Made by a program: the position numbers and the translations under genes. 64,000 nucleotides of DNA from Arcticibacterium luteifluviistationis (GTDB lineage: Bacteria; Bacteroidota; Bacteroidia; Cytophagales; Spirosomataceae): the NCBI RefSeq assembly GCF_003258705.1, contig NZ_CP029480.1, positions 558,001 to 622,000 of the forward strand, in the 5' to 3' direction. A model generated the notes under the pieces. It worked only from the letters and a program-made list of their open reading frames with translations. It was not told the origin of the DNA and did no database searches. How positions within the stretch are numbered: position 1 is the stretch's first letter; every line of letters begins with the position of its first letter. Shown one piece after another: positions 9,655 to 17,695 of this stretch.

Positions 9655-10503
9655 ATGCCATATTCTGCAGAAGATATACAAAACGCCAAAACTAGAGATG
9701 AGTTTATAGAGATAGCCCAGCAAAAGGGTATTGATATAAGCAAGACCATGAAAAACTTGCGTTATGAGCAAGAATTAGGTCAACTTCAAACCGAACTCGT
9801 TAATCTTCAACATTGGGTAATAGAGAATAAACTAAGGGTGGCAATACTCTTTGAAGGGAGAGATGCTGCTGGTAAAGGTGGATCTATCAAAAGATTTAAA
9901 GAGCATCTAAATCCACGTTCTATGCGGGTGGTGGCTTTATCAAAACCAACAGATGATGAGCGTGGGCAATGGTATTTTAGACGATATATTAAGGAACTCC
10001 CTAACCCTGGAGAGATAGTTTTCTTTGACAGAAGCTGGTATAACAGAGCCGTAGTGGAACCTGTGATGGGTTTCTGTAACAATAAGCAGTATGAGCAATT
10101 CATGGTTCAGGTTCCTGAATTTGAACATATGCTTTATGAAGATGGCGTAATTCTTATCAAATTTTGGTTTTCTATTTCAAAAGAAGAGCAAAGCAAGCGT
10201 TTTAACGACCGTCTTTCTAATCCCTTAAAGCAATGGAAGTTTAGTCCGGTAGACCAAAAAGGACAAGAACTATGGGAAAAATACACCTATTATAAAGAAC
10301 AAATGTTTAGCAAAACCCATACGACTTTCAGTCCATGGATTATTGTGAAAACGAATAATAAAAAGCGTGCTAGACTAGAGAGCATAAGACACGTTTTGTC
10401 GAAGTTTGAATACCCTGACAAAGAAAATGCCATGGTCAGATTACCACCTGACCCAAACGTGATTGTGAGATACTTTAGAAACGCTAACCAAATTGATATT
10501 TAA
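9655..10503 (+). CDS. ppk2: Polyphosphate kinase 2 family protein, first copy
   Basis: A 282-residue PPK2 kinase, which transfers phosphate between polyphosphate and nucleotides (usually ADP or GDP to the triphosphate). The family lead-in MKNLRYEQELGQLQTEL (about 32-48) is followed by Walker A GRDAAGKGG (68-76), a substrate block NPRSMRVVALSKPT, and Walker B IVFFDRSWYNRAVVEPV (about 120-135). The lid region around RFNDRLSNPLKQWKFSP follows. Length and the single PPK2 domain fit class I enzymes. It overlaps nothing, and its stop is 4 bases before the start of a second, clearly paralogous PPK2 gene, so the two are surely co-transcribed. Nucleotide and direction preference cannot be read from the sequence. 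Confidence 0.93.
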   Translation: MPYSAEDIQNAKTRDEFIEIAQQKGIDISKTMKNLRYEQELGQLQTELVNLQHWVIENKLRVAILFEGRDAAGKGGSIKRFKEHLNPRSMRVVALSKPTDDERGQWYFRRYIKELPNPGEIVFFDRSWYNRAVVEPVMGFCNNKQYEQFMVQVPEFEHMLYEDGVILIKFWFSISKEEQSKRFNDRLSNPLKQWKFSPVDQKGQELWEKYTYYKEQMFSKTHTTFSPWIIVKTNNKKRARLESIRHVLSKFEYPDKENAMVRLPPDPNVIVRYFRNANQIDI

Positions 10504-10507
10504 GGCT

Positions 10508-11290
10508 ATGGCTATAGAAAAGATAAAATTAACAGAAGAGGATGTAGAGCTTTTAAATTCAAAGATTGGTTTGAGAATGCTTTTTGCAGGCGAAAGAACC
10601 AATCTTACTAAAGCACTCCGTTATACTAAATACGAGAACGAACTCAGAGAGTATCAGGCCGAATTGGTCAAACTTCAGACTTGGGTTATTGAAAAGAAAA
10701 AGAAAATAGTTATTCTATTTGAAGGAAGAGATGCCGCTGGAAAAGGTGGTACCATCAGAAGGATTACAGCACATATCAACCCACGACATTTCAGAATAGT
10801 AGCTCTTAATAAACCTACAGAAGATGAAAGAGGCCAGTGGTATTTTCAACGTTACGTAAACAAACTCCCTAAACCTGGTGAAATAGTATTTTTTGACAGA
10901 AGCTGGTATAATAGAGCCGTGGTAGAACCTGTTAATGGTTTTTGTACCCAAAAGGAATATGAAATTTTCATGTCTCAGGTTAATGAGTTTGAAAAAATGA
11001 TGATTCAGTCAGATACCTATTTTGTTAAGTTTTACTTCTCCATCACCAAGGCAGAGCAGGAGAAACGTTTTGATGAAATAAGAAAGAATGAGCTGAAAAA
11101 ATGGAAAATGACCCCATTAGACGAAAAAGCTCAAGACCTATGGGATGAATACACCAAATATAAGCAGGTGATGTTTGAAAAAACTAATACCGAGCACGCT
11201 CCATGGACCATTCTTCATGCCAACAAGAAAACGTTAACAAGATTAGCAGCTATAAAGCATATTTTAGAAGTAATTCCTTACGAGGAGTAA
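10508..11290 (+). CDS. ppk2: Polyphosphate kinase 2 family protein, second copy
   Basis: A 260-residue PPK2 kinase, a paralogue of the gene just upstream. ATG at 10508 is chosen over an in-frame TTG at 10493, which would overlap the upstream gene; it leaves a 4-bp gap. Shared landmarks are ALRYTKYENELREYQAEL, Walker A GRDAAGKGGTIRR, NPRHFRIVALNKPTEDERGQ, and Walker B IVFFDRSWYNRAVVEPV. Differences include the N-terminus, with an added FAGERTNLTK segment, and the lid (FDEIRKNELKKWKMTP). Tandem divergent copies suggest different nucleotide preference or a mixed oligomer; this is inference. It converges with queE across about 100 bp. Confidence 0.93.
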   Translation: MAIEKIKLTEEDVELLNSKIGLRMLFAGERTNLTKALRYTKYENELREYQAELVKLQTWVIEKKKKIVILFEGRDAAGKGGTIRRITAHINPRHFRIVALNKPTEDERGQWYFQRYVNKLPKPGEIVFFDRSWYNRAVVEPVNGFCTQKEYEIFMSQVNEFEKMMIQSDTYFVKFYFSITKAEQEKRFDEIRKNELKKWKMTPLDEKAQDLWDEYTKYKQVMFEKTNTEHAPWTILHANKKTLTRLAAIKHILEVIPYEE

Positions 11291-11373
11291 TAAGAATTTT
11301 GGATGCTAAATGGTAGAAATTATTTACATATTCAAAAATAGCAACATGCTATCATTGACATATTAACTCATTG

Positions 11374-11392
11374 AATTCTTGAGAAAAGAATT
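11374..11392. terminator. Small hairpin between convergent ppk2 and queE
   Basis: AATTCTT at 11374-11380 pairs with AAGAATT at 11386-11392 with a 5-nt loop; it touches the queE stop codon. A/T-rich and short, so at best a weak bidirectional terminator. Confidence 0.22.
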
Positions 11393-12008
11393 AAGGAATA
11401 TCCATAAACTTGTGCGTCTGTAAGCTAATTTTCCATTTTGGATTCGCTTTGACGTAGTCTATAATTAATGGCAGCATTTGCTCTTGCTTATCCCATTCTG
11501 GCTGAAGCAATAATTGACAATCGTCGTTTACTAATTCGGCATATTTCTCGGCAAAAGCAAAGTCCGATTTATTGAAGATAATAGCTTTTAACTCATTTGC
11601 TACAGGAAAAATACTTTCGTGTGGCTCTTTAAATTTCTTTGGAGAGAAACAAACCCAATCCCAAGCTCCACTCATTTCGTAAGCTCCAGAAGTTTCAATA
11701 TTGGTTTCAAAACCTTCAGCACGTAAAGCTTCTGTCAACGGAAGCATATCATACATTAAGGGTTCGCCACCTGTAATAACAACCAATCTACCTGGATGCT
11801 CTTTGGCTTCTATCACCAAAGTTTCTATAGAAGTCAAGGGATGCTTTTCGGCATCCCAGCTCTCTTTTACATCACACCAAACGCAGCCCACATCACAGCC
11901 ACCTAAGCGAATAAAGTAAGCGGCTTTGCCATTATGCACACCTTCTCCCTGAATGGTGTAAAAAGACTCCATGATGGGTAAAGAAATAGCTGTAGTACTA
12001 GAATCCAT
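11391..12008 (-). CDS. queE: 7-carboxy-7-deazaguanine synthase (radical SAM)
   Basis: A 205-residue radical SAM enzyme converting 6-carboxy-tetrahydropterin to 7-carboxy-7-deazaguanine in queuosine/preQ0 synthesis. The opening MESFYTIQGEG is characteristic of QueE. The 4Fe-4S cluster cysteines are Cys38, Cys42 and Cys45 in GGCDVGCVWCD (CxxxCxxC). The GGE motif is in VVITGGEPLMYD, which binds SAM. C-terminal elements LLLQPEW and LQTHKFMDIP are usual. Length matches short QueE enzymes. No other que gene is in the window. It is divergent from ispG across 117 bp. Confidence 0.93.
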   Translation of the reverse strand: MDSSTTAISLPIMESFYTIQGEGVHNGKAAYFIRLGGCDVGCVWCDVKESWDAEKHPLTSIETLVIEAKEHPGRLVVITGGEPLMYDMLPLTEALRAEGFETNIETSGAYEMSGAWDWVCFSPKKFKEPHESIFPVANELKAIIFNKSDFAFAEKYAELVNDDCQLLLQPEWDKQEQMLPLIIDYVKANPKWKISLQTHKFMDIP

Positions 12009-12093
12009 ATTGGTTTCGATGATGAAATTTCCACAAAATTAAGCTTTCTGAAATAGAATCTCGTCTATGAATAAAAGTCAATTCATAAAATAG

Positions 12094-12101
12094 TAAATTT
12101 G
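12094..12101 (+). promoter_or_regulatory. -7 promoter element for ispG
   Basis: TAAATTTG exactly fits the Bacteroidota -7 consensus TAnnTTTG, 24 bp before the ispG ATG. No clear -33 TTTG was found upstream. Confidence 0.45.
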
Positions 12102-12125
12102 TAAATCTGCAATCATAATAAAAGA

Positions 12126-14090
12126 ATGAGCATTAAAAAGACTGATTACTGCAATTCCTTAACATCTTACTCGCGTAGAGCGACCAATCAGGTTAAAATA
12201 GGCAAGCTTATGCTTGGCTCTGATTACCCTATCAGGGTACAATCTATGACCACCATAGACACCATGGATACGGAAGGTTCGGTGGAGCAAAGCATCAGAA
12301 TGATAGAAACGGGCTGTGAAATAGTACGAATTACAGCTCCGTCTGTAAAAGAAGCTCAGAATCTAGAAAACATTAAAAAAGAACTACGAGCAAGAGGTTT
12401 TGACCAACCACTTGTAGCTGATATACATTTTACACCTAATGCTGCCGAACTGGCCGCTAGGATTGTAGAAAAAGTAAGAGTTAACCCTGGTAACTATGCT
12501 GACAAAAAACGTTTTCAGCATATAGAGTACACCGATGCTACTTATCAAGACGAGTTAGCAAGGATTCGCGAGCGATTTACCCCTTTGGTTAAAATCTGTA
12601 AAGAATATGGCACTGCCATGAGAATTGGAACCAATCACGGTTCACTTTCTGACAGAATATTGAGCCGCTACGGCGATACGCCTTTAGGAATGGTGGAGTC
12701 GGCATTGGAATTTTTAAGAATATGTGAAGATGAGGAATATTACGACATCGTGATTTCCATGAAATCTTCCAATCCGCAAGTGATGGTGCAAGCATACAGA
12801 ATGCTAGCGACAAGATTAGACGAAGAAGGTTTAAAACCCTATCCATTACATTTAGGCGTAACAGAAGCTGGCGAAGGCGAAGATGGAAGAATAAAGTCTG
12901 CAATGGGCATAGGAACATTGCTAGAAGACGGCTTGGGCGACACCGTGCGTGTTTCATTGACAGAAGACCCCGAATTTGAATCTCCCGTGGCTCAGTCGCT
13001 CATTGACAGGTATTCAAATAGAGCAGCCAAGGCTACTTCTATTTTACCGATGCTGAATTATCCTATTGACCCATTTTCTTATAGTAAAAGAAAGAGTATT
13101 GAAGTTGAAAACTTTGGTGGCAGCAATGTACCTAGAGTCATAGCCGACTTCTCTAAGACGGGTGTGAATGCCGTTGAAGATTTAAAAACAATAGGTCATT
13201 ACTATTTACCTGCCATTGACAAATGGGGAATGAATGACCTTGGTGCCGATTACATATTCACGGGTGATAAACCTGTTGATTTCATGTTGCCAAACGGCCT
13301 TAAGGAGGTTTTAAATTATAATCACTGGCTTACAGCAAGTGACCAGAATAATAAGATTCCTTGCCTGAATATTGAAGAATATATCAAAGCTGAAAAACTT
13401 CATCCAAAGCTTAATTTAGTAAGAATAAATGCTGCTTTTATAAATAAAGAGTTGTTTAAAACCCTAAAGGGTAAAGAGAACCTAGTGCTTCAGCTTTCTT
13501 CCTTTAATGCCCACGCTATGGCTGATATGCGAAGGTTCTTTGTGGCTTTAATAGAGTACAATATTGAGCTTCCAGTTATCCTGGAAGCCAAATATGGTGA
13601 CATAAGCGATAGTAACTTTCAGCTTTATGCTGCTACAGATTGTGGTGGATTATTACTAGATGGTTTAGGTGATGGCATTACTTTAGACTTTGAAGGTGGA
13701 AAACCTGCGGTCATAAACTCTACCGCTTTTGGTGTGTTACAGGCCGCCAGAACTAGAATTACCAAAACGGAATATATCAGTTGCCCTTCTTGTGGAAGAA
13801 CATTGTTTGACTTACAAGAAACCACGGCCATGATTAGAAAAAGAACCGACCATCTGAAAGGCGTGAAGATTGGAATTATGGGTTGCATAGTAAACGGACC
13901 TGGAGAAATGGCTGATGCAGATTATGGTTATGTAGGTATAGGAAAAGATAAAATCTCATTATACAGAGGTCAAACGGTGGTTAAGCGTTCTGTGCATTCT
14001 GACAATGCGGTGGACGAACTAATAGAATTAATTAAGGAAGACGGTATCTGGACGGAGCCGACGACCGTAGAAGAAACTTTAACAGCATAA
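12126..14090 (+). CDS. ispG: 4-hydroxy-3-methylbut-2-enyl diphosphate synthase (long form)
   Basis: A 654-residue IspG (GcpE), the Fe-S enzyme converting MEcPP to HMBPP in the MEP isoprenoid pathway. The N-terminal TIM barrel (about 1-290) starts with VKIGKLMLGSDYPIRVQSMTT reduced here to its core PIRVQSMTT, then RITAPSVKEAQ and MRIGTNHGSLSDRI. A large insertion of about 250 residues (about 300-540) separates it from the C-terminal Fe-S domain, which has SCPSCGRTLFDLQ and GCIVNGPGEMADADYGYVG. The insertion makes it nearly twice the size of the E. coli enzyme and is the form known in Bacteroidota, Chlamydia and plants. The stop is followed 4 bp later by a small membrane gene, probably in the same transcript. 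Confidence 0.97.
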   Translation: MSIKKTDYCNSLTSYSRRATNQVKIGKLMLGSDYPIRVQSMTTIDTMDTEGSVEQSIRMIETGCEIVRITAPSVKEAQNLENIKKELRARGFDQPLVADIHFTPNAAELAARIVEKVRVNPGNYADKKRFQHIEYTDATYQDELARIRERFTPLVKICKEYGTAMRIGTNHGSLSDRILSRYGDTPLGMVESALEFLRICEDEEYYDIVISMKSSNPQVMVQAYRMLATRLDEEGLKPYPLHLGVTEAGEGEDGRIKSAMGIGTLLEDGLGDTVRVSLTEDPEFESPVAQSLIDRYSNRAAKATSILPMLNYPIDPFSYSKRKSIEVENFGGSNVPRVIADFSKTGVNAVEDLKTIGHYYLPAIDKWGMNDLGADYIFTGDKPVDFMLPNGLKEVLNYNHWLTASDQNNKIPCLNIEEYIKAEKLHPKLNLVRINAAFINKELFKTLKGKENLVLQLSSFNAHAMADMRRFFVALIEYNIELPVILEAKYGDISDSNFQLYAATDCGGLLLDGLGDGITLDFEGGKPAVINSTAFGVLQAARTRITKTEYISCPSCGRTLFDLQETTAMIRKRTDHLKGVKIGIMGCIVNGPGEMADADYGYVGIGKDKISLYRGQTVVKRSVHSDNAVDELIELIKEDGIWTEPTTVEETLTA

Positions 14091-14094
14091 AACT

Positions 14095-14292
14095 ATGAGC
14101 AAGATTAAAGATTATTTAAAAGTAGCACCCGCCTTAAACTATTTCTTAAGGGTATTTAAAAAAGATAAGGACGGAAAATTTCCAACGAGCACGAATCTAA
14201 AACTGATGCATGGCATCAATAGGATTTCGATTGTGATGTTTGGTATTTGTATACTTGTACTTATCTATCGCTATTTTATTAGGGGATACTAA
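14095..14292 (+). CDS. Small membrane protein, DUF6728-like
   Basis: A 65-residue protein that begins 4 bp after the ispG stop, so it is almost certainly co-transcribed. The N-terminal 40 residues are basic (VFKKDKDGKFPTSTNLK), followed by MHGINRISIVMFGICILVLIYR, which is one membrane helix near the C-terminus. The pattern of a Lys-rich head and a MHGINRISI lead into the helix matches small conserved Bacteroidota proteins that I recall as DUF6728. Function is unknown. The gene is clearly real from its position and composition. Confidence 0.75.
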   Translation: MSKIKDYLKVAPALNYFLRVFKKDKDGKFPTSTNLKLMHGINRISIVMFGICILVLIYRYFIRGY

Positions 14293-14304
14293 AACACGAA
14301 AAAC

Positions 14305-14661
14305 ATGGATTTAGAATCTTTCAGAGCCTATTGCTTATCTAAAAAAGGAGTTACGGAAGAGTTACCTTTTGGGCCAGATGCTCTTGTTTTTAAAGTCATG
14401 GGAAAAATGTTTGCACTTACTCCGCTTGATACTATTGACATGAGAGTGAGTCTGAAAAATACGCCAGAGAAAAACTTAGAATTAAGGGGAGATCATCCGG
14501 GTATTCAAGGTGCATTCCACATGAATAAAAAACACTGGAGCATGTTTATGATGAATGAAGGCGTTCCTTCTAAAGTCCTAATTGAATGCACCGATAATTC
14601 TTATGACTTAGTGGTGGCTGGATTAACTAAGAAGGTTAAGGCGGAGTTGGAAGGGCTTTAG
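14305..14661 (+). CDS. MmcQ/YjbR family protein
   Basis: A 118-residue single-domain protein of the MmcQ/YjbR family (CyaY-like fold, sometimes reported to bind DNA). Landmarks are FRAYCLSKKGVTEELPF at the N-terminus, LVFKVMGKMFALT in the middle, and HMNKKHWSMFMMN near residue 75. Length is exactly that of the family. It lies 12 bp after the small membrane protein, so ispG, that gene and this one look like an operon. Its cellular role is not known. Confidence 0.88.
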   Translation: MDLESFRAYCLSKKGVTEELPFGPDALVFKVMGKMFALTPLDTIDMRVSLKNTPEKNLELRGDHPGIQGAFHMNKKHWSMFMMNEGVPSKVLIECTDNSYDLVVAGLTKKVKAELEGL

Positions 14662-14854
14662 TTTTCAGTTAAGGGCAATTCGAACTAGACAAATTAGGTT
14701 ACATTTTTCAGCTAATTAACCTTCATGTTTGAAATTATTCCCCTTCGATATTCATCATTTCGGATTTAACATTCATTACCCTAAAAGTCCCATAGGGACG
14801 ATATATCACTTAAAACCCTCGAGCAAAACTTTTGATATAATCAACCATCTTTAG

Positions 14855-15244
14855 ATGTCTCTCCTTTTCGTTTACGGTACTTTAATGAAAAAATATAAGC
14901 CTAATGAATGGTCTGCTTTTCTTCAGAAAAATGCTACTTATGTAGGTGAAGCGAGTGTAGAAGGAAAACTATACCGTATAGACTTCTATCCTGGACTAGT
15001 TAAAGCTGAAGGAACGGTTTATGGTGAAGTTTATAAACTTCACGAGCCTGAATTAGTCTTACCTAGGTTGGACGACTATGAAGACTTTAGACCAGATAAT
15101 TTGGACGACTCCCTCTACCTAAGAGAAAATGTAGAAGTTAAAATGCTACATAATCAAAAGAAGAAAACTAGCTTGATTTACTATTTCAACAAATCTGTTA
15201 AATATTATTCTGAAATTACCTCTGGAAGATTTAGCCCCTTATAA
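14855..15244 (+). CDS. Gamma-glutamylcyclotransferase / AIG2-like protein
   Basis: A 129-residue protein of the gamma-glutamylcyclotransferase (AIG2/GGCT) fold. The glycine-rich substrate loop is LLFVYGTLMKKY at residues 3-14, and the likely catalytic Glu is in LDDYEDFRPDN, at the position usual for this family. It may release 5-oxoproline from gamma-glutamyl compounds, but substrates differ widely in this family. Its last 14 bases overlap the end of the DUF4835 gene on the other strand. The 193 bp upstream show no strong promoter match. Confidence 0.85.
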   Translation: MSLLFVYGTLMKKYKPNEWSAFLQKNATYVGEASVEGKLYRIDFYPGLVKAEGTVYGEVYKLHEPELVLPRLDDYEDFRPDNLDDSLYLRENVEVKMLHNQKKKTSLIYYFNKSVKYYSEITSGRFSPL

Positions 15245-16133
15245 TCTTACGGTACACTTCAGTTTTGTCTGGGTCTAAACCTGATAGTAATAAAAAAGCC
15301 TTTTGTTTTTCGTCTCCGCTTCCTTCCGAAAAAATATTAACCAGTTCTTGTGCTTTCGCATCAAAAAATGAGTTAATCAAAACAGAATTTGGACGTAAAG
15401 TCACTATGTTTTGAATAATCTCTAATATTTTCAGTATCTCTTCTCTACCCTTTTCTGGTTCCCTTCCAAAATCATCAAGCACCAATCTGTGGTATTTATA
15501 AAAGCTCTCTCTAAACTGTATAAGTTGCTGATTTTGAAGGTTTTCTATCAAAAAATAACGATTCCTTTTAGAGTTCTGCGACTGAGACCAGCCACCGCCG
15601 CCACTACTAGAAATAGTAGCCAAATTAAAGAGACGCTGTATATATGAAGAACCGCCTAATTCGCTAAAAGAATCATAATCTACTGCCAAGGCCATCAAAC
15701 TATAATAAGCCGACATGGCGGTGATATTGCTAGTGAAACTTTGCTCATTAAAAACCATCTGACGCTCTACTGGCTGGTAGGAAAAACTAAACTCTTGGTC
15801 TATATATTGAAACGTTACTGACTTATAATCTGTACCATAAATAGGTCTTGTCACTTGAAATTGAGCATTTCCACTAAACACATTTTGAGAAGTTGATTGC
15901 GTCAGTGTCACAATTAGGCTGCAGTCTATTTTCTCATTTTGATTAAAAATATCATTCGACCAACGCGTGTTATTCATAAACTGCTCTATCTGGCTTTGCA
16001 TTTCCTGAAAAATGCTTGGCTCATACTGAATGGTAGATTTCATCTGCTGATAATTAATCTCTACACGAGCATTTAGTTCTTGACTTAAAGCCGAAAAACT
16101 AATTAATGACAACAACAGTATTTTTTTTAACAT
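15231..16133 (-). CDS. porD: DUF4835 family, PorD-type secretion-associated protein
   Basis: A 300-residue exported protein with an N-terminal signal (residues 1-17, ending LSQ). It opens LNARVEINYQQMKSTIQYEP and contains RWSNDIFNQNEKIDCSL, both typical of DUF4835, which is named PorD in type IX secretion annotation. The family is nearly restricted to Bacteroidota. A glycine-rich segment (SSSGGGGW) lies near residue 185. It begins 1 bp after the coaBC stop, an arrangement that I recall as conserved in the phylum. A direct role in type IX secretion is taken from annotation of the family and is not visible here. Confidence 0.85.
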   Translation of the reverse strand: MLKKILLLSLISFSALSQELNARVEINYQQMKSTIQYEPSIFQEMQSQIEQFMNNTRWSNDIFNQNEKIDCSLIVTLTQSTSQNVFSGNAQFQVTRPIYGTDYKSVTFQYIDQEFSFSYQPVERQMVFNEQSFTSNITAMSAYYSLMALAVDYDSFSELGGSSYIQRLFNLATISSSGGGGWSQSQNSKRNRYFLIENLQNQQLIQFRESFYKYHRLVLDDFGREPEKGREEILKILEIIQNIVTLRPNSVLINSFFDAKAQELVNIFSEGSGDEKQKAFLLLSGLDPDKTEVYRKIIRG

Positions 16134-16134
16134 C

Positions 16135-17349
16135 TTATATCGGTCTGTTTTTGAGTACTTCTTTCACCTCGTTTAATATATCTAAAGCCACATCGTCTTT
16201 TGACTTTAGTTCAAATTCCTTCAACAAGCCTCCTTTATGCACCACTTTTATTTTATTGGTATCATAACGAAAACCCGCCCCCTTATCTTGTAAAGAGTTT
16301 AAAACGATAAAGTCAAAATTCTTCTTATCTAGCTTTTGGGTAGCATTTTCTAGGGCGTCGTTTGTTTCTAATGCAAAACCCACTGCTATTTGATGACTTT
16401 TCTTGAGTTTGCCTAAAGTGCCCGCTATGTCAGGAGTTCTTTCAAGCGGAATACTTAGGTCACCTTCTTTCTTTTTAATCTTTATGTCAGAAACATTTTT
16501 AGCCGCGTAATCTGCCACTGCAGCTACATATATGATAATATCGGCACCTCCGAAAAGGCTTTTTGTAGCCTCAAACATTTCTTTGGCTGATTTGACATGC
16601 GTAAGGTCAATATTAATTGGAGCTTTTAGATTGACTGGTCCAGAAACCAAATTGACCCTTGCTCCTGCATTTCTAAAAGCTTTGGCTATGGCATAACCCA
16701 TTTTCCCAGAAGAATGATTACTAATAAATCTAACAGGGTCAATGGCTTCCTGCGTAGGACCTGCCGTAATCAATACCCTTTTATTCTTTAAAGCTTCGTC
16801 TATACCAAATAGTGTTTCTATAAATTCTATAATATTTTCAGGCTCCGCTAACCTACCTTGTCCTACCAGCCCACTTGCCAGTTCTCCAGATTCTGCTTCT
16901 ATAATTTTATTGCCATTTGACTTTAATATTTCCAAGTTTTTTAAAGTACTGCCGTGCTTATACATATCTAAATCCATGGCTGGAGCAAAGACCACAGGAC
17001 ACTTTGCTGACAGATAAGTAGCAACTAACAAATTATCACAAATACCATGAGCACATTTTGCAATGGTGTTAGCCGAAGCAGGTGCTATAAGTACTAAATC
17101 TGCCCAAATACCTAAGTCTACATGGTTATTCCATTCTCCTTGGTCTCCTTTAGTAAAATCACTCAATACAGGATTTTTTGACAAAGTGGATAGTGTCAAT
17201 GGTGATATAAAGTCTTTGGCAGCAGCCGTCATGACCACCTTTACTTCAGCTTCAGCTTTGACTAAAAGCCGAACTAAAAAAGCCGCCTTATAGGCAGATA
17301 TGCTACCCGAAACACCTAAAACTATTTTCTTTCCTTTTAGCAATTCCAT
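16135..17349 (-). CDS. coaBC: Bifunctional CoaBC (PPC decarboxylase / PPC synthetase)
   Basis: A 404-residue enzyme for two steps of coenzyme A synthesis. The N-terminal flavoprotein CoaC half (1-185) has SGSISAYKAA, the catalytic His76 in NHVDLGIWADLVLIAPASA, and PAMDLDMYKH. The C-terminal CoaB half (about 190-404) has LITAGPTQEAIDPVRFISN and SGKMGYAIAKA. In the CoaC flap, the usual Cys of the ACGD-type motif is Ser159 (GELASGLVGQGRLAEP). I recall this substitution in other Bacteroidota CoaBC proteins, so it is probably normal for the group. It is the first gene of a two-gene unit with the DUF4835/PorD gene. Confidence 0.95.
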   Translation of the reverse strand: MELLKGKKIVLGVSGSISAYKAAFLVRLLVKAEAEVKVVMTAAAKDFISPLTLSTLSKNPVLSDFTKGDQGEWNNHVDLGIWADLVLIAPASANTIAKCAHGICDNLLVATYLSAKCPVVFAPAMDLDMYKHGSTLKNLEILKSNGNKIIEAESGELASGLVGQGRLAEPENIIEFIETLFGIDEALKNKRVLITAGPTQEAIDPVRFISNHSSGKMGYAIAKAFRNAGARVNLVSGPVNLKAPINIDLTHVKSAKEMFEATKSLFGGADIIIYVAAVADYAAKNVSDIKIKKKEGDLSIPLERTPDIAGTLGKLKKSHQIAVGFALETNDALENATQKLDKKNFDFIVLNSLQDKGAGFRYDTNKIKVVHKGGLLKEFELKSKDDVALDILNEVKEVLKNRPI

Positions 17350-17467
17350 ATTTAAATGATTTAAACAAAATTAGCCTTTTCGCTATATTTTGACCTATTT
17401 TCTGAAATACTCTTAATAGTTTTCTGCAAAGTTTTCGTGAAAACGATATATTATATAGTTTTAAATA

Positions 17468-17677
17468 ATGAAAAAACACTTCGCTAGCCTTGCTTTTTGG
17501 CTGCTTACGACCAAAGTTTTAGGCAACGGTTTCCTCCAGATTGACAAACTGTTTACTATTCCGACAGAAGGGTTAGCCTTACTACTAAGCCCAGACCCCA
17601 TTAGCTTAGAGGTCGGAGCTAAAATGGATTATGCATTTGGTAATGCTTTAAGAAACAGAATACAAATTTTAGGATAA
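17468..17677 (+). CDS. Short hypothetical exported protein
   Basis: A possible 69-residue protein with a signal-like start (MKKHFASLAFWLLTTKVLGN) and a remainder without recognised motifs (IPTEGLALLLSPDPISLEVG). It lies 18 bp before the SMP-30/paraoxonase-like gene on the same strand. It might be a real small secreted protein, the remnant of a longer gene, or a chance ORF. The upstream divergent region with coaBC contains no exact TAnnTTTG element. Confidence 0.35.
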   Translation: MKKHFASLAFWLLTTKVLGNGFLQIDKLFTIPTEGLALLLSPDPISLEVGAKMDYAFGNALRNRIQILG

Positions 17678-17695
17678 TCTCAAATAATAACAAGA

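Noticed and set aside
10493-10507. TTG start of the second PPK2 gene overlapping the first
   Set aside because: ATG at 10508 gives a clean 4-bp gap and a family-like N-terminus.
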